DNA of 13,970 nt from Candidatus Competibacteraceae bacterium (GCA_012032855.1 JAAUQA010000028.1:1-13970), one strand, 5' to 3'; positions 1 through 8,947 are shown, counted from the first letter of the stretch. The notes: generated from the letters alone by a model not told the origin. Program-made: numbers and translations.

Positions 1-2587
1 AGCCCCGTAGTCGGTTCATCAAGAATATACAAGGTCTTGCCGGTGTCGCGTTTGGATAATTCCCGCGCCAGTTTGACGCGTTGCGCTTCGCCACCGGATA
101 GGGTGGTCGCATTTTGCCCGAGCCTGATGTAGGACAAGCCGACATCTTGCAAGGTTTGTAACTTGCGCGCCACGATGGGTACGGCGTCGAAAAACTCCAG
201 CGCCGTTTCCACGGTCATCGCTAACACATCGTGGATAGTTTTGCCTTTGTAGCGAACGCTGAGCGTTTCCCGATTGTACCGTTGACTCTTGCACACGTCG
301 CAAGGCACATAGATGTCAGGTAGGAAATGCATTTCCACCTTGATGACGCCGTCGCCTTGGCAAGCCTCACAGCGCCCCCCCTTGACGTTGAAACTGAAGC
401 GACCCGGTGTCGTAGCCCGTGAGCGGCTTCCGGGGTGGCGGCGAACAATTCCCGGATGGGTGTGAACAGCCCGGTGTAGGTGGCCGGATTGGAACGTGGC
501 GTGCGTCCGATCGGGCTTTGATCGATATTAACGATCTTGTCCAGATACTCCAATCCGCTAATATCTTGGCACGGCGCGGGCGCTTCGTTGGCGTCGTTCA
601 ATTCGCGAGCCACGTAACGATACAACGTGTCGTTGATCAAGGTGGACTTGCCGGAACCGGACACGCCGGTTACACAAGTCAACAGGCCCAGAGGAATAGC
701 CACTGTAATGGTTTTTAGATTATTACCGCCGGCATCAATGATCATCAGTTGCTGTTCGGGGTTGACCGGTGTGCGCTGTTCCGGGGTTGCGATACGACGC
801 CGTCCGCTCAGATATTGGCCAGTCAGCGAGGCAGCGTCAGCGCTAATCGCCGCCGGTTTGCCTTGCGCCACAATCCGGCCACCGTGGACCGGCGCCGGGG
901 CCCGACTATCTACTACGTGATCGGCGCTGCGGATGGCTTCTTCATCGTGCTCTACCACAATGACCGTGTTGCCTAAATCGCGCAGCCGCAGCAACGTTTT
1001 CAACAACCGGGCGTTATCGCGCTGATGCAAACCAATGGACGGCTCGTCCAGAATGTACATCACGCCAACCAGTCCTGCACCGATTTGGCTAGCCAGTCTA
1101 ATGCGTTGCGCTTCCCCGCCGGACAGCGTATCGGCAGACCGGTCCAGAGTCAGGTAATCCAACCCGACATTGACCAAAAAGGTCAGTCGCTCGGTAATTT
1201 CCTTGATGATTTTTTCTGCGATTTCACCACGCCGACCCGGTAACCGCAATTGTGCGAAGAACGCCAGTGTCTCGCCCACCGGCAAGGCGGTGATCGCCGG
1301 CAGATTCCGCTCGGTGATGAACACATGGCGAGCAGAGCGGTTCAAACGAGATCCCTCACAGGTCGGACAAGGGTGAACGCTTAAGTAGCGGGCAAGTTCT
1401 TCCCGCACCGTACTGGAATCGGTTTCCCGGTAGCGGCGTTCCAAGGTACGTACAATTCCTTCGAATGAGTGGCGACGGTGCGACGTTTCGCCCCGCGAAT
1501 TGACATGTTCGAATTCGATACGTTCCTTGCCACTGCCGTAAAGAATGGCCTGACGAATGGCTTCCGTCAGCGCTTGAAACGGGGTATCGACGGCAAAACC
1601 GTAATGCTTCGCCAATGAGCAAGCAGTCTGAAAGTAATAGGGATTGCGCCGATCCCATCCCCGCATGGCGCCATCCGCCAGACTGAGATGGGGATGAGTC
1701 ACCACTCGCTCAGGATCGAAGAATTGCTTGACCCCCAGACCATCGCAATCCGGGCAGGCACCCACCGGATTATTGAAAGAAAATAACCGGGGTTCCAATT
1801 CGCTCAGGCTGTACCCACATAAAGGACAAGCGAAATTGGACGAAAAGATCAGATCAGCCTGCTGCTGGTCGTCGTCAAGGAAGCTGATCTTAGCCAAGCC
1901 ACTCCCCAGTCGCAGCGCCGTTTCGAAGGATTCGGCCAAGCGCAGATTCAGGTCGGGACGGGCCTTAAAGCGGTCCACTACCACTTCAATGGTGTGCTTG
2001 CGGCGCAAATTCAACTGCGGTGGATCGTCCAATTCTACGACCGTGTTATTGATGCGGGCGCGGATGAATCCCTGGGCGCGTAATTCTTCCAACAATCGTA
2101 CATGTTCGCCTTTGCGTTCCTGCACGACGGGTGCTAGCAGCATGAGCCGCGTTTCTTCCGGAAGAGCCAACACTTGGTCGACCATCTGGCTGACGGTTTG
2201 CGCATTCAATGTACTGCCGTGCTCAGGGCAACAGGGAATACCAACCCGCGCGTAGAGTAACCGCAGATAATCATATATCTCGGTAATCGTCCCTACTGTG
2301 GAACGCGGATTGTGCGACGTCGATTTCTGCTCAATGGAAATAGCCGGAGACAAGCCCTCGATATGATCGACATCAGGCTTTTCCATCATAGACAAGAATT
2401 GCCGGGCGTAAGCCGATAGCGATTCCACATAACGACGCTGTCCTTCGGCATATATCGTATCGAAGGCCAGAGACGACTTGCCCGAACCGGATAAGCCGGT
2501 GATAACGATCAGACGATCGCGCGGCAAGTCTAAATCGATATTCTGTAAGTTATGTGTACGTGCGCCGCGAATATGAATGGTGTCCAT
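1..2587 (-). CDS. uvrA: UvrA, excinuclease ABC subunit A (C-terminus off the edge; one frameshift)
   Basis: UvrA is the damage-sensing ATPase of nucleotide excision repair; a UvrA dimer with UvrB scans DNA and loads UvrB at lesions. About 862 of roughly 940 residues are visible. The start ATG at 2587 gives [19 protein letters not shown], the usual N-terminus. Seen in order: first Walker [10 protein letters not shown] (residues 31-39), a CPLC...CPDC zinc module, a second Cys pair in [11 protein letters not shown], first ABC signature LSGGEAQR with Walker B YILDEPS, and second Walker [10 protein letters not shown] (about 640-648). After a frame change near 428-430 the other frame continues with RCEACQGDG, a second LSGGEAQR, and Walker [10 protein letters not shown] at the window edge. 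The frame change is explained by one missing base: GAAGCC where GAAAGCC would read E-S-R-S-R. The stretch at about 884-912 ([11 protein letters not shown]) is also abnormal. The gene is divergent from the MFS gene. The identification is certain; whether the gene is intact is not. Confidence 0.95.
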
Positions 2588-2640
2588 AATTTTCTCAGAG
2601 CCTAACCTAGCAATGATACTATTACATTGAATACAGCAAG
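2588..2640. promoter_or_regulatory. Divergent intergenic region between uvrA and the MFS gene
   Basis: This 53-base A+T-rich spacer lies between two outward-facing genes, so both promoters are expected here or just inside the genes (inference). On the uvrA strand a TTGCTG hexamer is followed by TATCAT at about 15 bases, a poor fit to sigma70 spacing. I could not assign a -10/-35 pair with confidence. Shine-Dalgarno signals are weak on both sides: a GAG about 7 bases before uvrA, and nothing clear before 2641. No full LexA box (CTGT-N8-ACAG) is present; only a right half-like ATACAG occurs at 2631-2636. Confidence 0.3.
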
Positions 2641-4054
2641 ATGAAGAGATTGATGCAAAACATGCTGCCGGCTGGTGATGGCAAAACGACTCGAATGAGT
2701 GCAGGTGAACGCAAAGCGGCATTCGCTTTGGCTGGATTATATGCCCTGCGGATGCTGGGCCTGTTCATGGTATTACCGGTGTTTGCGTTGTATGCCGACG
2801 ACTTGGCCGGGGCAACCCCGGTGTTAACCGGTGTGGCTATCGGCATCTATGGCCTGACCCAGGCGTGTTTACAAATCCCGTTTGGGATGTTGTCCGATCG
2901 TTTCGGGCGTAAGCACCTTATTATAATCGGCCTGTCGTTATTCGCTGTGGGAAGTGTGATCGCAGCGTTGGCTGATTCGATCTTGGTAATGATTGTGGGG
3001 CGCGCGTTGCAAGGCGCCGGCGCTATCGCCGCGGTGGTATTAGCCCTGGCCGCCGATTTAAGTCGGGAAGAGCAACGCACCAAGATGATGGCAGTGATCG
3101 GCATCAGCATCGGGGTTTCCTTTGCCTTATCTATGGTGTTGGGGCCGGCACTGCATAATTGGATCGGGATAAAAGGGATTTTCTGGCTGACTGCGATGTT
3201 GGCGGTGGTGGCTGTTTTGGTCACCCATTTTGTGATCCCGCAACCCCTACACCTGCATCGTCACCAGGACACGACACCGGTACCGGCCTTATTTAAACAG
3301 GTTTTGCAAGATACCCAATTATTGCGCTTGGACGTGGGTATTCTAACCCTGCACATGGTGTTAACGGCAACCTTTGTAGCAGTCCCACTCGCATTACGGG
3401 ACGGGGCCGGGTTTCCCGCTCATCAGCATTGGTTGGTGTATCTCTCCGCTTTAGTGCTATCCATCATGGTTGTTATACCCTGCATTATCTTGGCAGAGAA
3501 AACTGGTCGGGTGAAACCGATGCTGCTCGCTGCTATCCTGGCGCTGGGTTTCGCAGAATTAGGACTGGCGAATTTTTATCACAGCTTAGGGGTAGCGGTT
3601 ACACTGATTTTCGTGTTTTTCACCGCGTTCAATTTGCTGGAAGCATCGCTGCCATCGCTGATCAGTAAGCTTTCGCCACCGAATGCCAAGGGGGACAGCG
3701 ATGGGAGTCTATTCCAGCAGTCAATTCTTCGGTGCTTTTCTGGGTGGCGCGTTGGGTGGTTGGATGCATGGACAGTTCGGCTTACAAGGAGTATTCGCGT
3801 TCGCCGCCTTAGGCACACTACTATGGTTCGGCGTGGCTTACACCATGCAACCGCCACGCCCGCTCAGCAGTTATTTATTGCATCTCGGTGCGCTTAGTGA
3901 CAACGAGGCTAACCAGATTGCTGCGCGACTAAATCAAGTACGCGGGGTCGTCGATGCCGTAGTCATCGCGGCTGATGGTGTCGCCTATTTGAAAGTTGAT
4001 CGGGACAAACTGGATAAAACAGCTTTACAAGAATTCTCAATCGCCAAAGTTTGA
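2641..4054 (+). CDS. yajR: YajR-like MFS transporter with C-terminal ferredoxin-like domain (one frameshift)
   Basis: This is a major facilitator of the inner membrane, similar to E. coli YajR, a putative proton-driven exporter whose substrate is not established. The N-terminus AGERKAAF...[12 protein letters not shown] resembles the YajR start. MFS motif A is [10 protein letters not shown] at residues 82-91, after [14 protein letters not shown]; further helices follow. At codon 350 the frame breaks: the G run 3690-3694 has five G where four would give [21 protein letters not shown], a stretch conserved in YajR. The shifted frame then runs to TGA at 4052-4054 and includes the last helices and a C-terminal soluble domain ([20 protein letters not shown]...), matching the YAM ferredoxin-like domain of YajR. 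The corrected length is about 470 residues. The start is uncertain: 2641 has no good ribosome binding site, and Met19 at 2695 also fits the family. ssb follows 63 bases downstream. Confidence 0.87.
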
Positions 4055-4117
4055 CACAATGCAGTCATTCCAATAATGAATCGACGCGGATCGGTTCCGA
4101 ACACAGGAGCGTAATTT

Positions 4118-4595
4118 ATGGTCTAAAGGCATTAACAAAGTGATTCTGATTGGTAATTTGGGTAAAGACCCCGATGTGCGCTATATGCCCAGCGGCAGAG
4201 CAGTCGCGAATCTCACTCTGGCAACCACCGATTCCTGGAAAGACAAGCAAACGGGCGAACGCCAGGAGCGTACCGAGTGGCATAACTTGGTATTTTACAG
4301 TCCGTTGGCGGAAATCGCCGGCGAGTATCTGCGTAAAGGCTCACAGATCTATGTAGAAGGCCGTCTACAAACCCGTAAGTGGCAAGATAAAAATAGTGGC
4401 CAGGATCGTTACACCACGGAAGTCGTGGTGAACGATATGCAAATGCTGGGTGGCCGTGGCGGTGGCAGCACCAGTTTTGAACCTCGCGACACGTCGCGCG
4501 CCGCCGCTCACGAGGATACCCCGCCAACCAAACCGGCGCCTTCCTCGCAACCGCCCGCGACAGATAACGATTTCGACGATGATATTCCGTTCTAA
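4118..4595 (+). CDS. ssb: Single-stranded DNA-binding protein SSB (frameshift at codon 2)
   Basis: SSB coats single-stranded DNA during replication, recombination and repair. It has an N-terminal OB fold ([50 protein letters not shown]), a Pro/Ser-rich linker with a short glycine patch, and the acidic tip DFDDDIPF that binds partner proteins. A good ribosome binding site AGGAG (4105-4109) stands 8 bases before an ATG at 4118, but that ATG reads M-V-stop. Removing one base at 4121-4122 gives [10 protein letters not shown] or [10 protein letters not shown], the usual SSB N-terminus, and a 158-residue protein. The alternative is initiation at GTG 4140, but it lacks a ribosome binding site and would cut off the first beta strand. 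I therefore take 4118 as the intended start and the extra base as a probable sequence error. It lies downstream of the MFS gene on the same strand. Confidence 0.93.
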
Positions 4596-4640
4596 TGCGA
4601 GAACGGAGTCAATAGTCACTGAAACTAGTTTAAAAATGCC

Positions 4641-5102
4641 TCAGCGGGTAACCCGGGTGGTCCCGTCATAGCCGGTCAATATCCGCACCCGCTCGCCGGG
4701 ATTGAAGATTTCATCGGCTTCTTGGGTGACTGCGATGAACCGGCCATTATCCAGACGCACGGTGATTTCTAGCCCTCGTCGGCGGGTTACCCCTTCTTCC
4801 GTAGCAGCGCCCGCTAAGCCCCCTAATACGGCGCCACCGATGGTCGCCGCTGCTTTGCCTCGCCCACCGCCCACCGTACTCCCGGCAAGACCACCGAGGG
4901 CTGCGCCCGATACCGTGCCCACTCCACTCTTGGTACCTTCGATCAAAACATTACGCACCCCTTCCACAATGCCGAACTGCACCTGTTGGGTCTCTCGGGC
5001 CTGCGAGCGACTGTAGGCACTACCCGACAGACTGGGCGCACACCCACTGACAAGCAGTCCGAGCAATAATACTGCAACTATTGGGGTCACTATCGTTTTC
5101 AT
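4641..5102 (-). CDS. SlyB-like glycine-zipper outer-membrane lipoprotein
   Basis: This is a 153-residue predicted lipoprotein. The signal peptide MKTIVTPIVAVLLLGLLVSG ends in the lipobox LVSG-C with Cys21 as the lipidated residue. Ala at +2 (no Asp) fits transport to the outer membrane by Lol. Residues about 60-98 form a glycine zipper with two hydrophobic GxxxG-rich segments (SGAALGGLAGSTVGGGRG and IGGAVLGGLAG). A C-terminal part, LEITVRLDNGRFIAVTQ...NPGERVRIL, resembles SlyB and related 17-kDa-type lipoproteins. SlyB helps envelope integrity under stress in enteric bacteria; the role here is inferred. ATG 5102 is chosen because it starts the signal peptide and has AGAGG 9 bases upstream; an in-frame TTG at 5111 would add three residues. 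It is convergent with ssb, and I see no clear terminator in the 45 bases between them. Confidence 0.82.
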   Translation of the reverse strand: MKTIVTPIVAVLLLGLLVSGCAPSLSGSAYSRSQARETQQVQFGIVEGVRNVLIEGTKSGVGTVSGAALGGLAGSTVGGGRGKAAATIGGAVLGGLAGAATEEGVTRRRGLEITVRLDNGRFIAVTQEADEIFNPGERVRILTGYDGTTRVTR

Positions 5103-5167
5103 GCGGAACAACCTCTGCGTCGGGTCTTAACTCGGAACAGGAAATCGTATTGTAAACGGGCAGACTG

Positions 5168-5186
5168 AACCGATCCTGAATCGGTT
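5168..5186 (-). other. Stem-loop between the SAM hydrolase gene and the lipoprotein gene
   Basis: A perfect 7-base-pair inverted repeat, AACCGAT / ATCGGTT, encloses a 5-base loop. It lies about 20 bases after the stop codon of the SAM hydrolase gene and 66 bases before the lipoprotein start. No U-tract follows on either strand, so it is not a canonical intrinsic terminator. It may protect a 3' end or weakly attenuate transcription (inference). The rest of the 103-base spacer shows only a TACAAT hexamer on the minus strand without a matching -35. Confidence 0.4.
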
Positions 5187-5205
5187 GATTATGCGGTGCA
5201 ATTAC

Positions 5206-5961
5206 TCAGCTATCCCGGATTACGCTGGAAACGTTCCCTAAAACCTGCAACCGTGTTCCGGGACACAACTTGAACCGCTGTGCAGCGTTACCCTGATTGA
5301 CCGCTAATTCCAATAGTCCGTTGGCATTCTCGTACCAAAAACCCTGACCTACCGGCACATCGGAAAAAGTCCGTGCCCACGGCAGGTATTCACCTTCGAC
5401 CAGGACAGTGGCTTGTTTATCCACAACCTGGGCGCGAATACCGGTCATGGCGTTGCCAAAACGGTCGATATAAACGATGCGCGCGAGGTCATCAGGCCAG
5501 CCCAACGGCGGCACAACTATGGGTGTGCCCAGTCGCTCAGGGGTTGCAACACCGCAAGCCAACATGGCCGCAACCGGGGCAAACCAGTCACGACCGTGAA
5601 ATGAGGCGGACAACCGCTCCGGTCGCCACGTGATATGCCAAGTCTGTGCTTGATTAGCTCGGGCTGCGACTCGGTCGAATAACCCGTTATCGGGCCCAAC
5701 GAAGCAACGACCATCGGCGTGAAGGATAAGACCGGGTCGGTTGCTGCCTACCCCTGGATCGATCACCCCGATAAAGACTGTCCCGACAGGAAATTCGGTC
5801 ACATAAGCGGCTAATAAATAAGCCGCCCCTTGGCTATCGAAAACCGGCACGTCATGAAACAGATCAATGACCGGGACAGCCGGGGCCCGTTGCTGCAAGA
5901 CCAGTTTCAACTGGCCCACATAGGGCCCTTGCAGACCGAAATCGGTAAACAACGCCAGCAT
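5206..5961 (-). CDS. S-adenosyl-L-methionine hydrolase (hydroxide adenosyltransferase, former DUF62)
   Basis: This 251-residue protein belongs to the SAM hydroxide adenosyltransferase family, which splits SAM with water into adenosine and L-methionine and is related to fluorinase and the chlorinase SalL. Visible motifs: LFTDFG at the N-terminus (Asp7), VIDPGVGSNR (Asp68, Arg75), GPDNGLF (89-95), SFHGRDWFAP (His122) and the C-terminal-domain motif YIDRFGNAMTGI. Asp68, Arg75 and His122 match the Asp-Arg-His triad of the hydrolases. I see no fluorinase-type insertion, so hydrolase is the more likely activity. The physiological role is unclear; SAM or methionine balance is a guess. The ATG at 5961 is fixed by the MLALFTDFG start. 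Only 9 bases separate it from the U-tract of the rplQ terminator, and no Shine-Dalgarno sequence is present, so expression by readthrough or from a leaderless message is possible. Confidence 0.9.
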   Translation of the reverse strand: MLALFTDFGLQGPYVGQLKLVLQQRAPAVPVIDLFHDVPVFDSQGAAYLLAAYVTEFPVGTVFIGVIDPGVGSNRPGLILHADGRCFVGPDNGLFDRVAARANQAQTWHITWRPERLSASFHGRDWFAPVAAMLACGVATPERLGTPIVVPPLGWPDDLARIVYIDRFGNAMTGIRAQVVDKQATVLVEGEYLPWARTFSDVPVGQGFWYENANGLLELAVNQGNAAQRFKLCPGTRLQVLGNVSSVIRDS

Positions 5962-5970
5962 AGCGGATAT

Positions 5971-5996
5971 AAAAAAAGCCGGGGCATACCCGGCTT
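5971..5996 (-). terminator. Intrinsic terminator after rplQ
   Basis: On the minus strand an 8-base-pair G+C-rich stem (AAGCCGGG / CCCGGCTT, perfect) closes a 5-base loop and runs into seven T. It starts 18 bases after the rplQ stop codon and is a textbook rho-independent terminator. It ends the ribosomal protein / rpoA transcription unit. The start codon of the next gene lies only 9 bases beyond the T run. Confidence 0.93.
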
Positions 5997-6014
5997 GATT
6001 AAAGGGTGATGTAC

Positions 6015-6386
6015 TTATTCAGGAGCACCCGGTCGATCGACCAATTCAATATAGGCCATCGGCGCATTATCCCCAAGACGGAAACCGCATTTCAAAATGC
6101 GCAAATAACCGCCGGGACGCTCTTGGTAACGAGGCCCTAACTCATTGAATAGCTTAGTGACAGTGCCCCGATCCCGTAACCGATCAAAGGCCAAACGTCG
6201 CCGAGCAACCCCGTCTTGCTTAGCAAGCGTAATCAACGGTTCAGCGACTCGGCGTAATTCCTTAGCCTTGGGCAGGGTGGTTTTGATGATTTCGTGGTTG
6301 AACAGCGAAACCGTCATGTTGCTGAACATAGCCTTGCGGTGACTGCTGGTCCGACTAAATCTTCGACCCGCTTTGCGATGACGCAT
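6015..6386 (-). CDS. rplQ: 50S ribosomal protein L17
   Basis: L17 is a large-subunit protein near the peptide exit tunnel. The 123 residues cover the full family fold: [20 protein letters not shown] at the start, [22 protein letters not shown], a [19 protein letters not shown] core and the C-terminal strand [12 protein letters not shown]. It is close in size to E. coli L17 (127 aa), with a short tail. The ATG has an AGGGA about 8 bases upstream. It is the last gene of the alpha operon, 53 bases after rpoA, and is followed directly by the intrinsic terminator. No defect is seen. Confidence 0.97.
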   Translation of the reverse strand: MRHRKAGRRFSRTSSHRKAMFSNMTVSLFNHEIIKTTLPKAKELRRVAEPLITLAKQDGVARRRLAFDRLRDRGTVTKLFNELGPRYQERPGGYLRILKCGFRLGDNAPMAYIELVDRPGAPE

Positions 6387-6439
6387 GACAGTATCCCTAA
6401 ATAGATTGAATCGATAATGCTCGGCGGTTTCTAAAACGC

Positions 6440-7447
6440 CTAAGCGGTGGTTTTACTTTCAAGCTTTTCCCCGCTCAATCCGGGGGGTGGCCAGTTCTCC
6501 AGCTTCATGCCTAAGGAAAGGCCGTGGGAGGCTAGTACGTCTTTAATTTCGGTCAACGACTTCTTACCCAGATTCGGGGTTTTTAACAACTCCACCTCGG
6601 TCCGTTGGATTAAATCGCCGATATAGTAAATATTTTCTGCCTTTAAGCAGTTGGCTGAACGCACGGTTAGTTCCAAGTCATCGACCGGACGCAGCAGGAT
6701 AGGATCGATATCGACTGCTTCAGGTTCAGGCTGTAGTTCTTCCTTGCCTTTGAGATCGACGAACACGGACAACTGATCCAGCAAAATCCGCGCAGCAGCG
6801 CGAATTGCTTCTTCCGGATCGATAGTGCCATTGGTTTCGAGGAGAATCAGCAGCTTATCTAAGTCAGTCCGCTGCTCGACACGGGCGCTCTCTACTTTGT
6901 AGCTCACCCTGACAACAGGGCTGAAAGAAGCATCCAATTGCAGCCGCCCAATCGGGCGCGTTTCACCCTCGCCGAGGGCGCGCCTGATTGCAGGCCGATA
7001 GCCTCGCCCTTTCTCAACTTTGAGCTTGATATTTAGCTCACCGCTTTTAGTGAGATTAGCGATTTCGTGCTCCGGGTTCACAATCTCAATATTGTGACCA
7101 CACTCAATATCGCCGGCAGCAATCCGTCCCGGGCCTTTTTTGCTCAAGCTCAAGGTTGCTTCGCTTGCACCATACAAGATGGGAGCGACACCCTTTAGAT
7201 TCAACAAGATATCGATGACGTCTTCTTGCACGCCTTCAAGAGAGGAATACTCGTGCAAAACCCCGTCGATCTCGCACTCGACGATAGCAGCACCTGAGAT
7301 CGAAGAAAGCAAAATGCGCCTTAACGCATTGCCCAGGGTATGGCCAAAGCCGCGCTCCAAGGGTTCTAAGGTGATGCGCGCCTGCTTTTTGCTAATGACT
7401 TCTACATCAACAATACGCGGTTTGAGAAAATCGAAAGGGCCTGACAT
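6440..7447 (-). CDS. rpoA: RNA polymerase alpha subunit
   Basis: RpoA dimerises to nucleate RNA polymerase assembly, and its C-terminal domain binds UP elements and activators. The protein has 335 residues (E. coli 329). The N-terminal domain shows [20 protein letters not shown], the dimerisation and beta-contact region, then GRGYRPA and [12 protein letters not shown]. After a linker rich in Glu and Pro, the C-terminal domain carries [19 protein letters not shown], with Arg263 corresponding to E. coli Arg265 used in DNA contact, then [20 protein letters not shown] and [10 protein letters not shown]. It sits 21 bases after rpsD and before rplQ, the standard alpha-operon order. AAGGT precedes the start. 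The gene is intact. Confidence 0.98.
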   Translation of the reverse strand: MSGPFDFLKPRIVDVEVISKKQARITLEPLERGFGHTLGNALRRILLSSISGAAIVECEIDGVLHEYSSLEGVQEDVIDILLNLKGVAPILYGASEATLSLSKKGPGRIAAGDIECGHNIEIVNPEHEIANLTKSGELNIKLKVEKGRGYRPAIRRALGEGETRPIGRLQLDASFSPVVRVSYKVESARVEQRTDLDKLLILLETNGTIDPEEAIRAAARILLDQLSVFVDLKGKEELQPEPEAVDIDPILLRPVDDLELTVRSANCLKAENIYYIGDLIQRTEVELLKTPNLGKKSLTEIKDVLASHGLSLGMKLENWPPPGLSGEKLESKTTA

Positions 7448-7468
7448 CAGCTATTTTTACCTTCAGTA

Positions 7469-8092
7469 TTACTTGGAGTACAACTCCACAACGAGAGACT
7501 CGTTGATATCGGATGGCAAATCGCTACGATCCGGCACCCGCTTGAACGTACCCGTCATTTTGTCGATGTCGACTTCAACCCAATCGACAAATCCATTGTT
7601 ACTCTGAGCCAGTTGCAAAGCGTATTGAATACGTGATTGGTTGCGGCTTTTTTCATGGATTGCCACAATATCTTCCGGCGCAACGCGATAAGAAGCGATA
7701 TTGGTGCGTTTACCATTGACTGTAATGGCGCGATGCGAAACCAACTGCCGAGCCTCGGCACGGGTAACGCCAAACCCCATACGATACACCACGTTATCCA
7801 AGCGACATTCCAACAGCTTCAGCAACTGCTCACCAGTGGAGCCTTTGCGACGCGCGGCATCTTTGTAATAATTCAAAAATTGCTTTTCCAAAACGCCATA
7901 AATACGCCGCAATTTTTGCTTTTCGCGTAACTGTAAACCGTAATCGGATAACCGAGGACGCCGTCCTCCATGTTGCCCTGGCGGCCGCTCAAGATTGCAC
8001 TTGGATTCCACAGGACGGGCTGCGGATTTAAGACCCAAATCAGTGCCTTCCCTGCGACTCAATTTGCATTTCGGACCAATATATCTTGCCAC
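7469..8092 (-). CDS. rpsD: 30S ribosomal protein S4
   Basis: S4 is a primary 16S rRNA-binding protein that starts small-subunit assembly. In E. coli it also represses the alpha operon by binding the rpsM leader. The 207 residues match the usual length (206 in E. coli). They show [45 protein letters not shown] and the S4 RNA-binding domain [32 protein letters not shown]. The C-terminus has the conserved [10 protein letters not shown]. The start codon is GTG (8090-8092), preceded by AGGGAG at good spacing; no ATG fits. Twelve bases separate it from the rpsK stop. Confidence 0.97.
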   Translation of the reverse strand: MARYIGPKCKLSRREGTDLGLKSAARPVESKCNLERPPGQHGGRRPRLSDYGLQLREKQKLRRIYGVLEKQFLNYYKDAARRKGSTGEQLLKLLECRLDNVVYRMGFGVTRAEARQLVSHRAITVNGKRTNIASYRVAPEDIVAIHEKSRNQSRIQYALQLAQSNNGFVDWVEVDIDKMTGTFKRVPDRSDLPSDINESLVVELYSK

Positions 8093-8104
8093 AATAAATA
8101 CTCC

Positions 8105-8494
8105 CTAAACTCGACGCCTTTTCGGTGGACGACAGCCGTTGTGAGGAATCGGGGTAACATCCACAATACTGACGATTTTGAAACCGGCTGCGTTCAGAGC
8201 ACGTACCGCCGATTCTCGACCGGGACCCGGCCCCTTCACATTCACTTCCAAGTTCTTCATGCCGAAGTCCTTGACGACATTGCCAACTCGCTCGGCAGCA
8301 ACCTGGGCCGCGAACGGCGTACTCTTGCGCGAACCTCGAAAGCCTGATCCGCCCGAGGTCGCCCAAGCCAAGGCATTACCTTGACGGTCGGTGATAGTGA
8401 TAATGGTGTTATTAAACGAGGCGTGGATATGGGCAATCCCATCCACAACGTTTTTCTTAACGCGTTTACGTGTTTTTGCCGCTGGTTTTGCCAT
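8105..8494 (-). CDS. rpsK: 30S ribosomal protein S11
   Basis: S11 lies on the platform of the small subunit, near the mRNA exit and the Shine-Dalgarno helix. At 129 residues it is full length. Seen: [68 protein letters not shown], and the invariant C-terminus [16 protein letters not shown]. The Asn-Gly in that tail is the site converted to isoaspartate in E. coli S11. The gene is 31 bases after rpsM and 12 before rpsD, and looks intact. Confidence 0.97.
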   Translation of the reverse strand: MAKPAAKTRKRVKKNVVDGIAHIHASFNNTIITITDRQGNALAWATSGGSGFRGSRKSTPFAAQVAAERVGNVVKDFGMKNLEVNVKGPGPGRESAVRALNAAGFKIVSIVDVTPIPHNGCRPPKRRRV

Positions 8495-8525
8495 GGATTA
8501 TCCGCAGACTGAACTCCGAGAGTCG

Positions 8526-8882
8526 TTATTTCCGAATTGCACGTCGAGGACCCTTACGCGTGCGGGCGTTGGTGCGAGTGCGTTGTCCACGCACAGGCAA
8601 ACCACGCCGATGACGCAAGCCCCGATAACACCCTAAATCCATCAAACGCTTGATGTTCATTGACACTTCGCGCCGCAGATCACCTTCCACACTGAATTTA
8701 GCGATTTCCAAACGCAGGGTTTCGAGTTGGGCTTCATCCAGTTCCTTGATCTTTTTCTCCGGAGCAATCGCGGCTGTTGCGCAGATTTGTTTGGCCCGGC
8801 TCGGACCGATACCGTAGATCGCCTGAATGGCGATTACTGTATGCTTGTTGACGGGAATATTGATGCCTGCGATACGGGCCAT
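8526..8882 (-). CDS. rpsM: 30S ribosomal protein S13
   Basis: S13 is in the small-subunit head, makes bridges to the large subunit, and its basic tail touches P-site tRNA. The 118 residues equal the usual length. [20 protein letters not shown] starts the protein; then comes the helix-two-turns-helix motif [45 protein letters not shown], and the basic tail [14 protein letters not shown] stands about 8 bases before the ATG. A 65-base spacer separates it from rpmJ. In E. coli the alpha-operon leader and the S4 target are in this place; I could not confirm such a pseudoknot. Confidence 0.97.
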   Translation of the reverse strand: MARIAGINIPVNKHTVIAIQAIYGIGPSRAKQICATAAIAPEKKIKELDEAQLETLRLEIAKFSVEGDLRREVSMNIKRLMDLGCYRGLRHRRGLPVRGQRTRTNARTRKGPRRAIRK

Positions 8883-8947
8883 CGATTAAGCTCCTGCTAA
8901 GCGCGAAAAATAGGGTAGTTTATCCTACGGGTATTTTGTATGCAAGA

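Noticed and set aside
1728..2255. 175-codon plus-strand open frame inside uvrA
   Set aside because: It is antisense to conserved UvrA coding sequence and shows no domain or own signals; a shadow frame.
2619..2636. Possible LexA (SOS) box upstream of uvrA
   Set aside because: Only the right half ATACAG fits; the left half at the required distance reads ATTA rather than CTGT.
4596..4640. Bidirectional terminator between ssb and the lipoprotein gene
   Set aside because: Only the A+T palindrome AAACTAGTTT is present, with no stable G+C stem.
8883..8947. S4-binding pseudoknot in the rpsM leader
   Set aside because: The place matches E. coli, but by eye only a short stem with an A-C mismatch forms on the mRNA strand; not enough to call.
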